Below are positions 26,302 through 34,856 of a stretch of 64,000 bases of DNA, piece by piece. Within the stretch, counting starts at the first letter, position 1; every line of letters begins with the position of its first letter. The stretch lies in contig JADFNE010000001.1 in the NCBI GenBank assembly GCA_022563535.1, positions 109,080-173,079 on the forward strand, written 5' to 3'. The notes under the pieces were generated by a model. That model was not told where the DNA came from, did no database searches, and saw nothing but the letters and a program-made list of their open reading frames with translations. Source of the stretch: Myxococcales bacterium. Lineage in GTDB: Bacteria > Myxococcota_A > UBA9160 > UBA4427. Position numbers and translations under genes: made by a program.

Positions 26302-27053
26302 CCGTCGTTCCTCTGCCCAGGCTCGCCGCCGAGTTGGTGTTGCGCCCGCAAGAAGAGGGCGACGAAGTCGCTCGCGGGATTGCGCCGCAGGCTGTCGAGG
26401 TCTCCGCGTTGTTCGATCTGCCCGTCGCGCAAGAGAATCAGTTCGTCGGCGAGGAAGTTGGCTTCGTTCAAGTCATGGGTCACCAGGACCACGGTCTTCT
26501 CGAGACGGCGAAAAATTGCACGCAACTCGTTCTGAAGATCAAAGCGAATCAGTGGATCGAGGGCGCCCAACGGTTCGTCCATCAGCACCACCGCGGGGTC
26601 GAGCATCAGGGCGCGCATCAATGCGACCCGTTGGCGCTGTCCACCGGAGAGTTGCGCGGGCCGCCGACGCAATCCGGACTGTGGGAAATGGGTGAGTTCA
26701 CATAACTCGGCGATTCGCTGGCGTCGCCGCCCGCTCGACCAACCCATGTGTCGCGCCAATACTCCGATATTGTCGCCACTGTCCAGATGGGGAAAGAGTC
26801 CGCCCTCCTGAATGACGTATCCAACCTGTTGACGAATTTCTTCTAAATTGTTTTCGCCGACCGACTCGTCACCAAAAAAGATCTGGCCTCGGTCCGGCTG
26901 CTCGAGCCCGAGCATGAGGCGCAACAGAGTCGACTTCCCGCAGCCACTCGCACCGATCAAGGCGAGGGTCTTCCCGCGAGGGATCTCGAGGTCGATCCCC
27001 GCGACGGCGACGATGTCGCCGAAGCGTTTTTCGACGTTTCGCAAGCTAAACAT
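26298..27053 (-). CDS. Osmoprotectant ABC transporter ATPase (OpuCA/ProV-like)
   Basis: 251 aa cytoplasmic ATPase. Walker A is GASGCGKST, the Q loop VIQEGGLFPH, the signature LSGGQRQRVALMRAL, Walker B VVLMDEPLGALD and the switch histidine in VTHDLNEA. It lacks the C-terminal CBS domains that many ProV/OpuCA proteins use to sense ionic strength. ATG 27053 was chosen because homology to ABC ATPases starts at once (FSLRNVEKRFG); the longer frame crosses the divergent gene's promoter. It is the first gene of the leftward transporter pair. Confidence 0.93.
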   Translation of the reverse strand: MFSLRNVEKRFGDIVAVAGIDLEIPRGKTLALIGASGCGKSTLLRLMLGLEQPDRGQIFFGDESVGENNLEEIRQQVGYVIQEGGLFPHLDSGDNIGVLARHMGWSSGRRRQRIAELCELTHFPQSGLRRRPAQLSGGQRQRVALMRALMLDPAVVLMDEPLGALDPLIRFDLQNELRAIFRRLEKTVVLVTHDLNEANFLADELILLRDGQIEQRGDLDSLRRNPASDFVALFLRAQHQLGGEPGQRNDG

Positions 27054-27133
27054 GGACCTGCAGAGGGTTGCCCAGGGGCGGCGGTTCGTCCAACCGTGAA
27101 TCAGGGCTAAACTGGCGCGTCGAGGAGGTGCTG

Positions 27134-28348
27134 ATGGATCGACGTACATTTCTTCGCAATTCTGCGGCGGCGACGATTGCGGCGACTTCGCTTCCAATAG
27201 AGGCGGCGGCGGACGCGGCCACCCGAGCTACGAGCCGAGACAGTCGCGTGCAGCGATACCGCAGGCTGGGTCGAACGAATATCGAAATGTCGGACATTTC
27301 CTTTGGGTCGTCCAGTCTGAAGGATGCCGATACCGTGCGCTATGCGCTCGACCGGGGCGTCAACTATTTTGACACGGCGGAGATGTACGGCGAAGGACGC
27401 GTCGAACGGTTGATCGGCGAAGCGCTGCAGGGGAAGCGCGATAGCGTCTACATCGCTTCAAAGGTGATGGCCGCGTTCGACGACCGCAAAGAAGACATGA
27501 TGCGCGCCCTCGAATCCAGCCTGGGACGTTTGCGCACCGACTACGTCGACATCTACTTCAACCACGCAGTCAACGATGTGCGGCGAATGAAGAATCCCGA
27601 GTGGCACGAATTCGTCGCGTTGGCCAAGGCTCAGGGAAAGATCCGCTTTTCCGGCATGAGTGGCCACGGCGGAAGACTGCAGGAATGCCTCGAGATGGCG
27701 ATCGGGGGAGACTGGGTCGACGTCATCCTGGTGGCGCACAATTTTGGCTCTGATCCCGCTTTCTACGAACGATATACCCGGGGATTCGACTTCGTGGCCA
27801 ACCAGACGGGTCTGCCCCGCCTGTTGAAGCTGGCGCGCCAGAGAAACATCGGCACGATCGCGATGAAGACACTGATGGGCGCGCGTTTGAACGACATGCG
27901 TGCGTACGAATGGGGTGGGGCGACCTTCGCGCAGGCGGCCTTTCGCTGGGTGTTCAGCGGGAACCATGTCGACGCTCTGGTTGTCTCGATGACGGACAAG
28001 TCACTCGTTGACGAGTATCTCGGAGCGTCGGGGCAGAGCAAAGTGCGGGCGGCGGATCGTCGCTTGCTGGACGCCTACGTGAGCGCCAACAGTGGGGCCT
28101 ACTGTCGCAACGGTTGCTCACAGTGTAGTTCGAGTTGTCCGGCCGGTGTGCAGATCGCCGATGTTCTGCGGGCGCGAATGTATCAAGTCGATTATCACAA
28201 TCCGGAGGTCGCGAGCCAGAGCTACGCTGCGCTGGCGAGGGACGCCAGTTCGTGTGTGACCTGCACCCAGCCTGTTTGCCTGAGTTCCTGCCCATTTGAT
28301 CTTCCCATTCCCAATCTGACCCGAGAGGCTGAAGAATTGCTCGGTTGA
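27134..28348 (+). CDS. Tat-exported aldo/keto reductase with ferredoxin-like C-terminus
   Basis: 404 aa. The N-terminus MDRRTFLRNSAAATIAATSL has a twin-arginine motif and short hydrophobic stretch. The aldo/keto reductase barrel follows with the catalytic tetrad in NYFDTAEMYGEG (Asp, Tyr), ASKV (Lys) and FNHAV (His). After about residue 315 come two cysteine groups, CRNGCSQCSSSCP and CVTCTQPVCLSSCP, which look like [4Fe-4S] sites. The ATG has GAGGAGG six bases upstream. Export of a folded, cofactor-containing redox enzyme fits the Tat motif. The physiological substrate and electron partner are unknown. Confidence 0.88.
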   Translation: MDRRTFLRNSAAATIAATSLPIEAAADAATRATSRDSRVQRYRRLGRTNIEMSDISFGSSSLKDADTVRYALDRGVNYFDTAEMYGEGRVERLIGEALQGKRDSVYIASKVMAAFDDRKEDMMRALESSLGRLRTDYVDIYFNHAVNDVRRMKNPEWHEFVALAKAQGKIRFSGMSGHGGRLQECLEMAIGGDWVDVILVAHNFGSDPAFYERYTRGFDFVANQTGLPRLLKLARQRNIGTIAMKTLMGARLNDMRAYEWGGATFAQAAFRWVFSGNHVDALVVSMTDKSLVDEYLGASGQSKVRAADRRLLDAYVSANSGAYCRNGCSQCSSSCPAGVQIADVLRARMYQVDYHNPEVASQSYAALARDASSCVTCTQPVCLSSCPFDLPIPNLTREAEELLG

Positions 28349-28388
28349 TGCGCACGGGCGCACAACCTGTATTCCGGAGTGTCACCCT

Positions 28389-29393
28389 ATGAAGCAAGTC
28401 AACATTCACGCACCAGGGCGCGTAGAGATCGACGAAGTACCCGAACCAACCCTGGGCCCACGCGATGCGATTATTCGTGTCTCGGCGTGTGGCATCTGCG
28501 GCAGTGATCTCGGTTACATCAAACTCGGGGGACTGGCGGGTCCCAGCGATACCCCCATGCCGCTCGGACACGAGTTCGCCGGCATCGTCGAATCCGTTGG
28601 ATCAGAGGTCGACGGAATTGCCCTCGGCGCTCGGGTTGTAGTGAACCCGATGAGCAATCAAAACCAGATTGGAAACGGAGGCGCACAGGGAGCCTTTGCG
28701 CCTCGGATCCTGGTGCCCAATGTCGCGGATGGGAATGCGCTATTCGAGATTCCCGAGAACTTGCCAATGGACCTGGCCGCGTTGGCTGAGCCCTTGAGCG
28801 TCGGCTTGCAGGGAGTCGATCGAATGAATCCGCAGCCCGGAGAGAAGGCCGTGATCTTCGGTGCCGGTCCCATCGGTCTTTGTGCCGTTGCGAGTCTGAG
28901 GTTTCGAGGAATCGAAGACATCATTTCGGTCGATCTCTCTCGGCGTCGACTCGAAATTGCGCGCAAACTCGGTGCGAAGGCAACCCTGGTGCCCGGTTCC
29001 GACGATGTCTGGGCGGCCATTCGCGATCTACATGGGACGGCTCCTCTGTTTGGCACGCCGATGGCGGGTACCGACTTCTATATCGAAGCGTCTGGCGCGG
29101 GCGTCGTGATCGAAGAGGTCATCACCAATGCAAAGAGTGAGACGCGACTCTCGGTGTTGGGTCTTCACCGAACACCCATCCCGATCAATTTCCTCGTGCT
29201 GCTGTTGAAGTCGATGACGATCGTGGGATCGATGGCGTACCCCGATGACTGGAGCGAGACTCTCGAGTTGCTCGGCAGCACGGATCTCTCTCCCATGATC
29301 ACGCACCGGTTCGCGTTGGACGAGTTCCACGCGGCCCTGGCCATGGCACAGAGTGCCGAGCAGGGCGCCAAGGTGATGATCGTCAATCACTGA
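28389..29393 (+). CDS. Zinc-type medium-chain alcohol dehydrogenase
   Basis: 334 aa MDR-family NAD(P)-dependent dehydrogenase. Catalytic-zinc ligands are Cys34 or Cys37 (CGICGSDLG) and the His-Glu pair in GHEFAGIV. The Rossmann loop is GAGPIGL. The lobe that normally carries four structural-zinc cysteines is replaced by a short NQNQIGNGG-type loop, so the structural zinc is absent. This resembles sorbitol/threonine-dehydrogenase relatives that have lost that site. It is the middle of three consecutive oxidoreductase genes, 40 bases after the aldo/keto reductase and 24 before an SDR. Confidence 0.88.
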   Translation: MKQVNIHAPGRVEIDEVPEPTLGPRDAIIRVSACGICGSDLGYIKLGGLAGPSDTPMPLGHEFAGIVESVGSEVDGIALGARVVVNPMSNQNQIGNGGAQGAFAPRILVPNVADGNALFEIPENLPMDLAALAEPLSVGLQGVDRMNPQPGEKAVIFGAGPIGLCAVASLRFRGIEDIISVDLSRRRLEIARKLGAKATLVPGSDDVWAAIRDLHGTAPLFGTPMAGTDFYIEASGAGVVIEEVITNAKSETRLSVLGLHRTPIPINFLVLLLKSMTIVGSMAYPDDWSETLELLGSTDLSPMITHRFALDEFHAALAMAQSAEQGAKVMIVNH

Positions 29394-29417
29394 ATCAGAT
29401 CAGAACAGGAGTTCCAA

Positions 29418-30185
29418 ATGAGTGAGAGAAGTTCGGATTCGGATCGCGTGCGGTTCGACTTTTCGGATTGTCGTGTGCTGGTTACTGGTGGGTCTTCCGG
29501 GATCGGCCATGGGATCGCGAGTGCCTTTGCCGACGCGGGTGCCGACGTGCTGATCACTGGACGAAGGGCGAAGGCCAGCGAATACGACCTCGATCTATCG
29601 GGCTTTGACTATCAGCAATTGGAAATGACCGACGGAGACGGGATCGCCGCTCTAGCGGATGGGCTCGAGGGCCTGGACATCCTGGTCAACAATGCCGGAG
29701 CCAATCTTCCGGGTGGCCGGAACGAGTACATCCCCGCGGTTTTCGAAGAAGTGGTCGCGATCAATCTGTTCGGTTCCTATCGGATGGTGGCCGCGTGCAA
29801 GGAGAAACTGGCGGCCAGTCAACTGGACGGCGGCGCGAGCGTCATCAACCTGGCTTCGATGTCGTCTTATTTCGCTGTGCCCATTGTCCCGGGTTACGGC
29901 GCGGCCAAGGCCGCCATCGTTCAGATGACGAAGAATCTGGCGGTGGCCTGGGTGAGGGATGGAATCCGCGTGAACGCCATCGCCCCCGGTCTGATCGAAT
30001 CCAATATGACCGCGGCGATGAAGGGTGTAGATGTTCTCGAAAAGCCTCAGTTGGATCGTACGCCCATGGGACGCTGGGGAACGCCCGAAGACATCGCTCC
30101 GGCGGTGTTGTTCTTGTCGAGCCCTGCCGCCCGTTTCATTACTGGGCAGACGCTGCCGGTAGACGGGGGCTATTCGGTTTCGTAG
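29418..30185 (+). CDS. Short-chain dehydrogenase/reductase
   Basis: 255 aa classical SDR. Cofactor loop TGGSSGIG (about 23-30), NNAG (about 91-94), catalytic Ser in NLASMSSYF, and the Tyr-Gly-Ala-Ala-Lys motif (YGAAK). An arginine after the second strand (TGRRAK) suggests preference for NADPH. The ATG follows AGGAG. It is transcribed behind the MDR dehydrogenase, so both may act on one hydroxyl/keto substrate. Its stop lies two bases from the end of the convergent chaperone gene. Confidence 0.9.
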   Translation: MSERSSDSDRVRFDFSDCRVLVTGGSSGIGHGIASAFADAGADVLITGRRAKASEYDLDLSGFDYQQLEMTDGDGIAALADGLEGLDILVNNAGANLPGGRNEYIPAVFEEVVAINLFGSYRMVAACKEKLAASQLDGGASVINLASMSSYFAVPIVPGYGAAKAAIVQMTKNLAVAWVRDGIRVNAIAPGLIESNMTAAMKGVDVLEKPQLDRTPMGRWGTPEDIAPAVLFLSSPAARFITGQTLPVDGGYSVS

Positions 30186-30186
30186 C

Positions 30187-31188
30187 TCAGCGATCTCGAC
30201 CTGCAACCCGAATTTCAACCTGACTTCGCAGCTGATCACGCGCATCGCGCAGCGCTTCTCCCTCCCACTGTCGATACAACTCAGCTTTGACCTGGTCGTG
30301 AATCTCGTCCAGTTCCGGGAACTGTTCATCTGTACGCTCATGCACCCAGACCGCGTGTTCGCCATAGCTCGAAGCCACCGGACCGCTCCACACCCCGATC
30401 GGTAGTTCAAACGCCATCGATGCAAATTGGGTCCCCAGTCGTTCACCCAGTCGACGTTGGGACCACGACGGTAGGTTGGCTTGAAGTAGAAATGGATCCC
30501 CTCTCGTCGCGACTTGTTCGAGGGCCGTCTCGGGGTTCAGCGCTGATTCTTTCAGTAATTCGACGAGCGTGAGTGCATCTTCATGAAGTGCCACTCCTCG
30601 GCGATCGCGGCTCAAGTGGACCTGGGTCAGGCGGATTCGAGCTGGACGCAGAAAACTGGAACGATGGGCTGCGAGGTACTCCTGCAGTTGCGCTTCGGTG
30701 GGTTCACGACTGCGTGCGCGTTCGGCGAGCATGAGTCGCATCCGTTCGAGCAGGCGTCTGCGCACCACGATATCGCTGTGTTCCATGTCGAGCGCGTAGG
30801 CTTCGTTCAGGATCTGGGCGTCGCTGCCGCTGTTGCCGGGATCGAGGAAGCGGAGATTTTGAATCAATCTACGTTGGATTACGGGATCATCGCGATCCCA
30901 ACCGAGGCTGCGCGCGACGCGCACGAGTAGCGCATCGTCGATGAACTGATCGATCAGCCGGTCGAGTTCTGCGGGATTCGGATCGCGCCCCGTACTGCGT
31001 TGCCATTGACGGGTCAGCTGGGCAACGTCCTCAGCCCTCACCTCGAGGACTTCGGGGGATACTTCGCGATTGCCGGCAGCCCAGAACAACAGTCCGCCTA
31101 TCGCGATGAAGTGAAGTAGAGGAGATCGCAAGAGTTCGCGCAAGTGACGGGTCGATCTTGCAGGGGCGGGAGCGCCGGATTGGCTCAT
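30187..31188 (-). CDS. Membrane-anchored parvulin-type peptidyl-prolyl isomerase
   Basis: 333 aa. A membrane anchor near residues 25-41 is followed by a helical chaperone region and, from about 185-290, a rotamase-like domain (RIRLTQVHLS; LGERLGTQFASMAFELPIGVWSGPVAS). The layout is that of SurA/PpiC-like periplasmic folding helpers. ATG 31188 overlaps the stop of the DUF3604 gene by one base (TGATG), which implies coupled translation and suggests the isomerase helps fold that secreted protein. The longer frame to 31221 is contained in DUF3604 coding sequence. Confidence 0.85.
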   Translation of the reverse strand: MSQSGAPAPARSTRHLRELLRSPLLHFIAIGGLLFWAAGNREVSPEVLEVRAEDVAQLTRQWQRSTGRDPNPAELDRLIDQFIDDALLVRVARSLGWDRDDPVIQRRLIQNLRFLDPGNSGSDAQILNEAYALDMEHSDIVVRRRLLERMRLMLAERARSREPTEAQLQEYLAAHRSSFLRPARIRLTQVHLSRDRRGVALHEDALTLVELLKESALNPETALEQVATRGDPFLLQANLPSWSQRRLGERLGTQFASMAFELPIGVWSGPVASSYGEHAVWVHERTDEQFPELDEIHDQVKAELYRQWEGEALRDARDQLRSQVEIRVAGRDR

Positions 31189-33128
31189 CAATCCGGGGTG
31201 TACCAGATGGGCGAAGTCCACGCGCGCTCTTGAATGATCCGCTGATGACTTTCTTCACAGCAGGGTTCGAAGCCAGCGGGAACGTTCCCGGGATCCTGAC
31301 AGCGGATATGGTTGGCCGTGCAGAGCTTCTGACTCCAACGACAGGTCGGGTTCTCCACGACCCGGGCGTAGTAGAAGGACGGTTGCCGCGCGTCGAAATC
31401 GGGATCGCGCCAGACTCCGCAAAGCGTGTCGAACCCGGGACCCCAGGTCCGGCACGAGTCGAGGTCGACCCCGGATCCGTTGTTGGAATCTCCCGCGATG
31501 GTGTAGACCCGTTCCTGACGTCTCCCGTTTTCGAGCCATCCCTTGATGATCTGTACTTGTTGCAGGGGAGTGCCCGGTGTCGCAGTTGTGCCGGGATCGC
31601 GCAGTGCTGATATGGCGAACACGGGGGCTGGTGCCAGTTCGGAAGCGTCCGTCGCACTTTCGGGTGGCGGCCCGAGATCGCCGCCCATGGGCACTCCGCC
31701 GTCGTATCCCTTGCGAGCGAAGGCTTCGTCGCCGCAGAGGTCTTGTGGATAATCCCAGCCGCCAAAAAATCTCACCTGCATGCGAGGGCCGCTGGTTCCG
31801 TAGGTCTCCTTGCGCTGCATACCCGCAAACAAGGCGCTGCGCGAGTTTTCCTCGGCCCACACCACTGCGAGACCGCCGGGATTGAATTCGAGGTAGTCCG
31901 GTACGCCCCGGATCACTTCGTCGCCCGCGGGCTTTCCCGCGCCCCCGTGCCCGGGAAAGCTCGAAGATTCGCTGACCAGACCAGGGGTACCGAGGTGGGT
32001 GTCGGTGCTGGCGACGAAGCCAAATTTGAAAGGATTGACGTCCAGTCGGCTCTCGATTCGGAGTCCCTCTTTCAAGATGTTGCGAATGAACTGTCTGGCC
32101 ACCGGAGGGGAGGCGGTCGCCGGGATATATTCTCCCGTAAAGTTATTCAGCTTCAGTTTTTCGAAGCGACACAGTTCGTCTTCGGTGTCGAGGCCAAACA
32201 TGCACTCGCTCTCGCCCTTGTGCTGCATGATCTCCACCAGCAACTCATACTCGGCGCGGCCACTCGCTTCCGTGATTCCGATGGGAGAGCCGTCGGGCAG
32301 GTGTGTGCGGAACATCCGGCCCGCTGAAAGATTCGAGTTGTGCGGGATCACCAGAACATCGCAGCCGGTACCGGCGTTGCGGCAGCTCGCGCCCAGTCCC
32401 GCCCAGAAATCCACCAGTTTGGGGGCTTCGATGAAGCTCAGGGGAATGTCCGGAACGATGTCGTTGGCGAATATGACGTTGCGATGAAAATTGTTGCCCA
32501 TGCCCGCGCCGCCGGTCCATTCATAAGCGTGGAACGTCGTGAAGCGACAGGCGGCGCTGCGATCGTAAGCCGCCTCGCTGGCTTCCCAGTTTTCCTTCCA
32601 CGGTATTCGTGAAGCCTCCAGGCAGATCGCGCCGTCCTTGCCGCAAAAATCGTGGCGTTGTGCGCGACTCGCCTGGGCATTCATCCAAAAATACGCGACG
32701 CGAGGGAAGTTGCGATAAATGCGACAGACAAGGGAGTCGTAGCCCTGCATGCCCGGCGAATTGCAGATGCGAGTTTCTCCGAGCAGTTCGGCGTGATCCG
32801 TGACCGCCGCAAAGTCGAGGGGACGTTCGAGTCGGACGCTACGGGTGGGGCGACCCCCTTCGCTGTAGGGTTGAATGCCAATCTGCTCACCCCAGGCGAA
32901 GCGGTAGGCGTCGGCCGGACGGGTGCGCGTGCCCATGGTGCTGGCATCGAGAGAAAAGCTGGTATGGACGTGAAGGTCTCCAAAGAACGCGCGGCGCGTA
33001 GAGACGCGGTCGGAGCACGACTCGCGTTCTCGGGTTCCTTCGAGTATTGAGCTGGCTGGCGCAACGCGGGGCGTGAGCATTGCGATCGAGACCACGACCC
33101 ACGTCAGCAGATGGACACCAACTCTCAT
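31188..33128 (-). CDS. Secreted DUF3604 protein, PHP-like metallohydrolase fold
   Basis: 646 aa. The signal peptide (about 1-27) is preceded by AAGGAAT at good spacing. The mature protein opens with FFGDLHVHTSFSLDA, a metal-binding HxH block like PHP-domain hydrolases. Further metal-site candidates are VTDHAELLG, VIPHNSN and STDTHLGTPG. Many cysteines suggest disulfides in the periplasm. Activity of DUF3604 proteins is not established; the motifs argue for a metal-dependent phosphoesterase or related hydrolase. It is followed by a coupled parvulin gene, a pairing I recall from other genomes. Confidence 0.88.
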   Translation of the reverse strand: MRVGVHLLTWVVVSIAMLTPRVAPASSILEGTRERESCSDRVSTRRAFFGDLHVHTSFSLDASTMGTRTRPADAYRFAWGEQIGIQPYSEGGRPTRSVRLERPLDFAAVTDHAELLGETRICNSPGMQGYDSLVCRIYRNFPRVAYFWMNAQASRAQRHDFCGKDGAICLEASRIPWKENWEASEAAYDRSAACRFTTFHAYEWTGGAGMGNNFHRNVIFANDIVPDIPLSFIEAPKLVDFWAGLGASCRNAGTGCDVLVIPHNSNLSAGRMFRTHLPDGSPIGITEASGRAEYELLVEIMQHKGESECMFGLDTEDELCRFEKLKLNNFTGEYIPATASPPVARQFIRNILKEGLRIESRLDVNPFKFGFVASTDTHLGTPGLVSESSSFPGHGGAGKPAGDEVIRGVPDYLEFNPGGLAVVWAEENSRSALFAGMQRKETYGTSGPRMQVRFFGGWDYPQDLCGDEAFARKGYDGGVPMGGDLGPPPESATDASELAPAPVFAISALRDPGTTATPGTPLQQVQIIKGWLENGRRQERVYTIAGDSNNGSGVDLDSCRTWGPGFDTLCGVWRDPDFDARQPSFYYARVVENPTCRWSQKLCTANHIRCQDPGNVPAGFEPCCEESHQRIIQERAWTSPIWYTPD

Positions 33129-33316
33129 GGCGAAATTCCTTGGGTCCAATGACGTTCGCGAGCATGGTGAGTTGTGTAATCGTGGCGGTGTGATCATGAT
33201 CGGTCCGAAGGCAGGCTCGGCGCTCGAGTCCATCTACTCCGGGCCGCATATTAGCAGGCTCGATGGATGCTTCTCGCAGGGTGTGCGAGGGCAGGGCGAA
33301 AGAAGTCTAGAGAGTT

Positions 33317-33892
33317 CTAGAGAAGCTCGAGGTAGGGAAGAGTAGCCATCGCAAACCCGATTGCAGTCATGACGGGCAATGACACCGGGTTCGAGCCTCG
33401 GTACGACCGTATGGCTGCGAACGGGATTCCGATCAAGGCGGCGAGCAGTAGCAACAATGGCAGTGTCTTGATGCCTACGATGGCACCAATGCTCGCGACG
33501 GCGATCAAGGTTCCACGGCGCAAGTATCCGGCTCCGCAGAGCGGAAGGAAGAGGCCCCCTGCGACGATGGCGCCAGCGACTCCCTGCAAGAGTGCAGGGG
33601 TGTCGGCGGTGAGTCCGAGAAACCCGAGTCGCGCAATCAAGAACAGCCCGCCCCACCATTCCGGCACGTCGAACGTCCGGACCTCCTCCTCGATGGCGAA
33701 GCTGAGAAACAACAGAGGCCAGAGCAATTCGGAGATCGCGCCGGGGATCGCGGTTGCAATCAGACAACCCGTCACCGCCATGGCTAGAGAAATGGCCACA
33801 AGGGGGCTGCGTTCACCCGCGTAGCGAGTGACGTCTACAGCGCTCGTTTGGATTGAATCCAACGAGCTTTCGGCGATCGAAGACATCGTCAT
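33317..33892 (-). CDS. A24 prepilin-peptidase-like membrane protein lacking catalytic aspartates
   Basis: 191 aa with about five hydrophobic segments. The order of landmarks follows the A24 leader-peptidase core. EVRTFDVPEWW (70-80) aligns with D-x-R-x3-I-P-N-W. GAGYLRRGTLIAVASIGAIVG (120-140) aligns with GxGDxKLxxxxGxxxG. In both places the catalytic aspartate is changed: Glu70 for the first and Tyr123 in GxGD. It is therefore probably not a working peptidase. It is upstream of, and co-directional with, the DUF3604-parvulin pair across 188 bases. A membrane protein resembling A24 by chance cannot be excluded. Confidence 0.6.
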   Translation of the reverse strand: MTMSSIAESSLDSIQTSAVDVTRYAGERSPLVAISLAMAVTGCLIATAIPGAISELLWPLLFLSFAIEEEVRTFDVPEWWGGLFLIARLGFLGLTADTPALLQGVAGAIVAGGLFLPLCGAGYLRRGTLIAVASIGAIVGIKTLPLLLLLAALIGIPFAAIRSYRGSNPVSLPVMTAIGFAMATLPYLELL

Positions 33893-34311
33893 GATTGACC
33901 GTTCAATGGTTTTCGTACCTCAGCCGCGAGGTTGCAACACAAGGATACCCAGCTGAGTGTAGCTCGTAGATGCTCGAGTGACGAAATTTTTGAAAGAAAC
34001 TCGCGCCGACTCGCTTACGTGATGGAGTTGCGCACAGGAGTCGTTCGTGTGCACTCGACTTGCGTGTACAACTTCTGTCGCGCTGACTTGAAAATAGACC
34101 AACTAAGTTTCAAGACCAATCGGTGTCCTTGTTCGCATGAACATGGAAGAGTTGGATCCCACGCGAAGATGGTTCGAAGCTATACAGATATGCGTGTTGG
34201 GCGAGGGCTTTTGCTCAAGAACGAGTACGATCGGCCCGACATTCAATTTGAGCAGTTCGTTGCGGTGTTGCTGCTACGTAGTGTGCGTACGGCGTTGAAG
34301 GGGATGCTGGC
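33893..34311. other. 419-base divergent intergenic region
   Basis: No gene supported. It should carry promoters for the leftward A24-like gene and the rightward small gene at 34312. A 53-codon rightward frame (34138-34299) ends close to the next gene but lacks a ribosome site and has no recognisable sequence. Confidence 0.5.
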
Positions 34312-34614
34312 ATGGCAGAGTCTGAAATCTTTGACTACGTATGCGAACAGTTGGACGAGCGCACCACACTCGATCGCCTCGAATCCCGCGGCACCGTTCG
34401 CATCACACTCAAGGAGGCCGGACTGGACGCCGGAACCGTGAATGTCGAACAAATGGCCGTGGTTGTCCTGAGGTTGCTGCCGACACATCTCGATAGTCGC
34501 GGCATCAGCGATGGTGAAGGCCACTGCCAGGCCATCGAGAAGGGGCTTGGCACCCTCGAAGCTGACGTGGCGGCAGATACGCCCGATGGCGTGTTCGAGA
34601 GATTCGGCAGCTGA
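34312..34614 (+). CDS. Small acidic protein of unknown function
   Basis: 100 aa, soluble, acidic, probably helical. No family recognised. The start MAESEIFDYVCEQLDERTTL and the middle VEQMAVVVLRLLPTHL look like a compact two-helix domain. The ATG is preceded by AAGGGG about ten bases upstream. A longer frame on the opposite strand covers the same bases, but it has no ribosome site and unlikely composition, so this strand is preferred. About 240 bases without a gene separate it from the acyl-CoA dehydrogenases. Confidence 0.5.
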   Translation: MAESEIFDYVCEQLDERTTLDRLESRGTVRITLKEAGLDAGTVNVEQMAVVVLRLLPTHLDSRGISDGEGHCQAIEKGLGTLEADVAADTPDGVFERFGS

Positions 34615-34856
34615 ACTCACTGCTTGAACCCAGAGGCGCCGAGATCGTGTGCGATGTTGCCCACGTCCATCGCCCGGACTTTCAGTCTTAGATTTGATCG
34701 GCAGCGTCTCCAGTCGCCCCATCAGACCGCCGTCTACCTTCATGTCGAGTTTCGATTGACCGGACCGTTCGGTCCACACGCCGGTTCAGTTACATCAAGC
34801 TTGCCCCAGATTCAGAGCTAACATGGGCCTCTTGAAATTGTTCGTGGGAGTACGTG

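Noticed and set aside
33234..33767. 177-codon leftward frame overlapping the A24-like gene
   Set aside because: Its composition is arginine-rich with no hydrophobic pattern; the overlapping frame at 33317-33892 gives regular membrane helices and family landmarks.
34138..34299. 53-codon rightward frame before the small gene at 34312
   Set aside because: No ribosome site, cysteine/serine-rich second half, no recognisable family.
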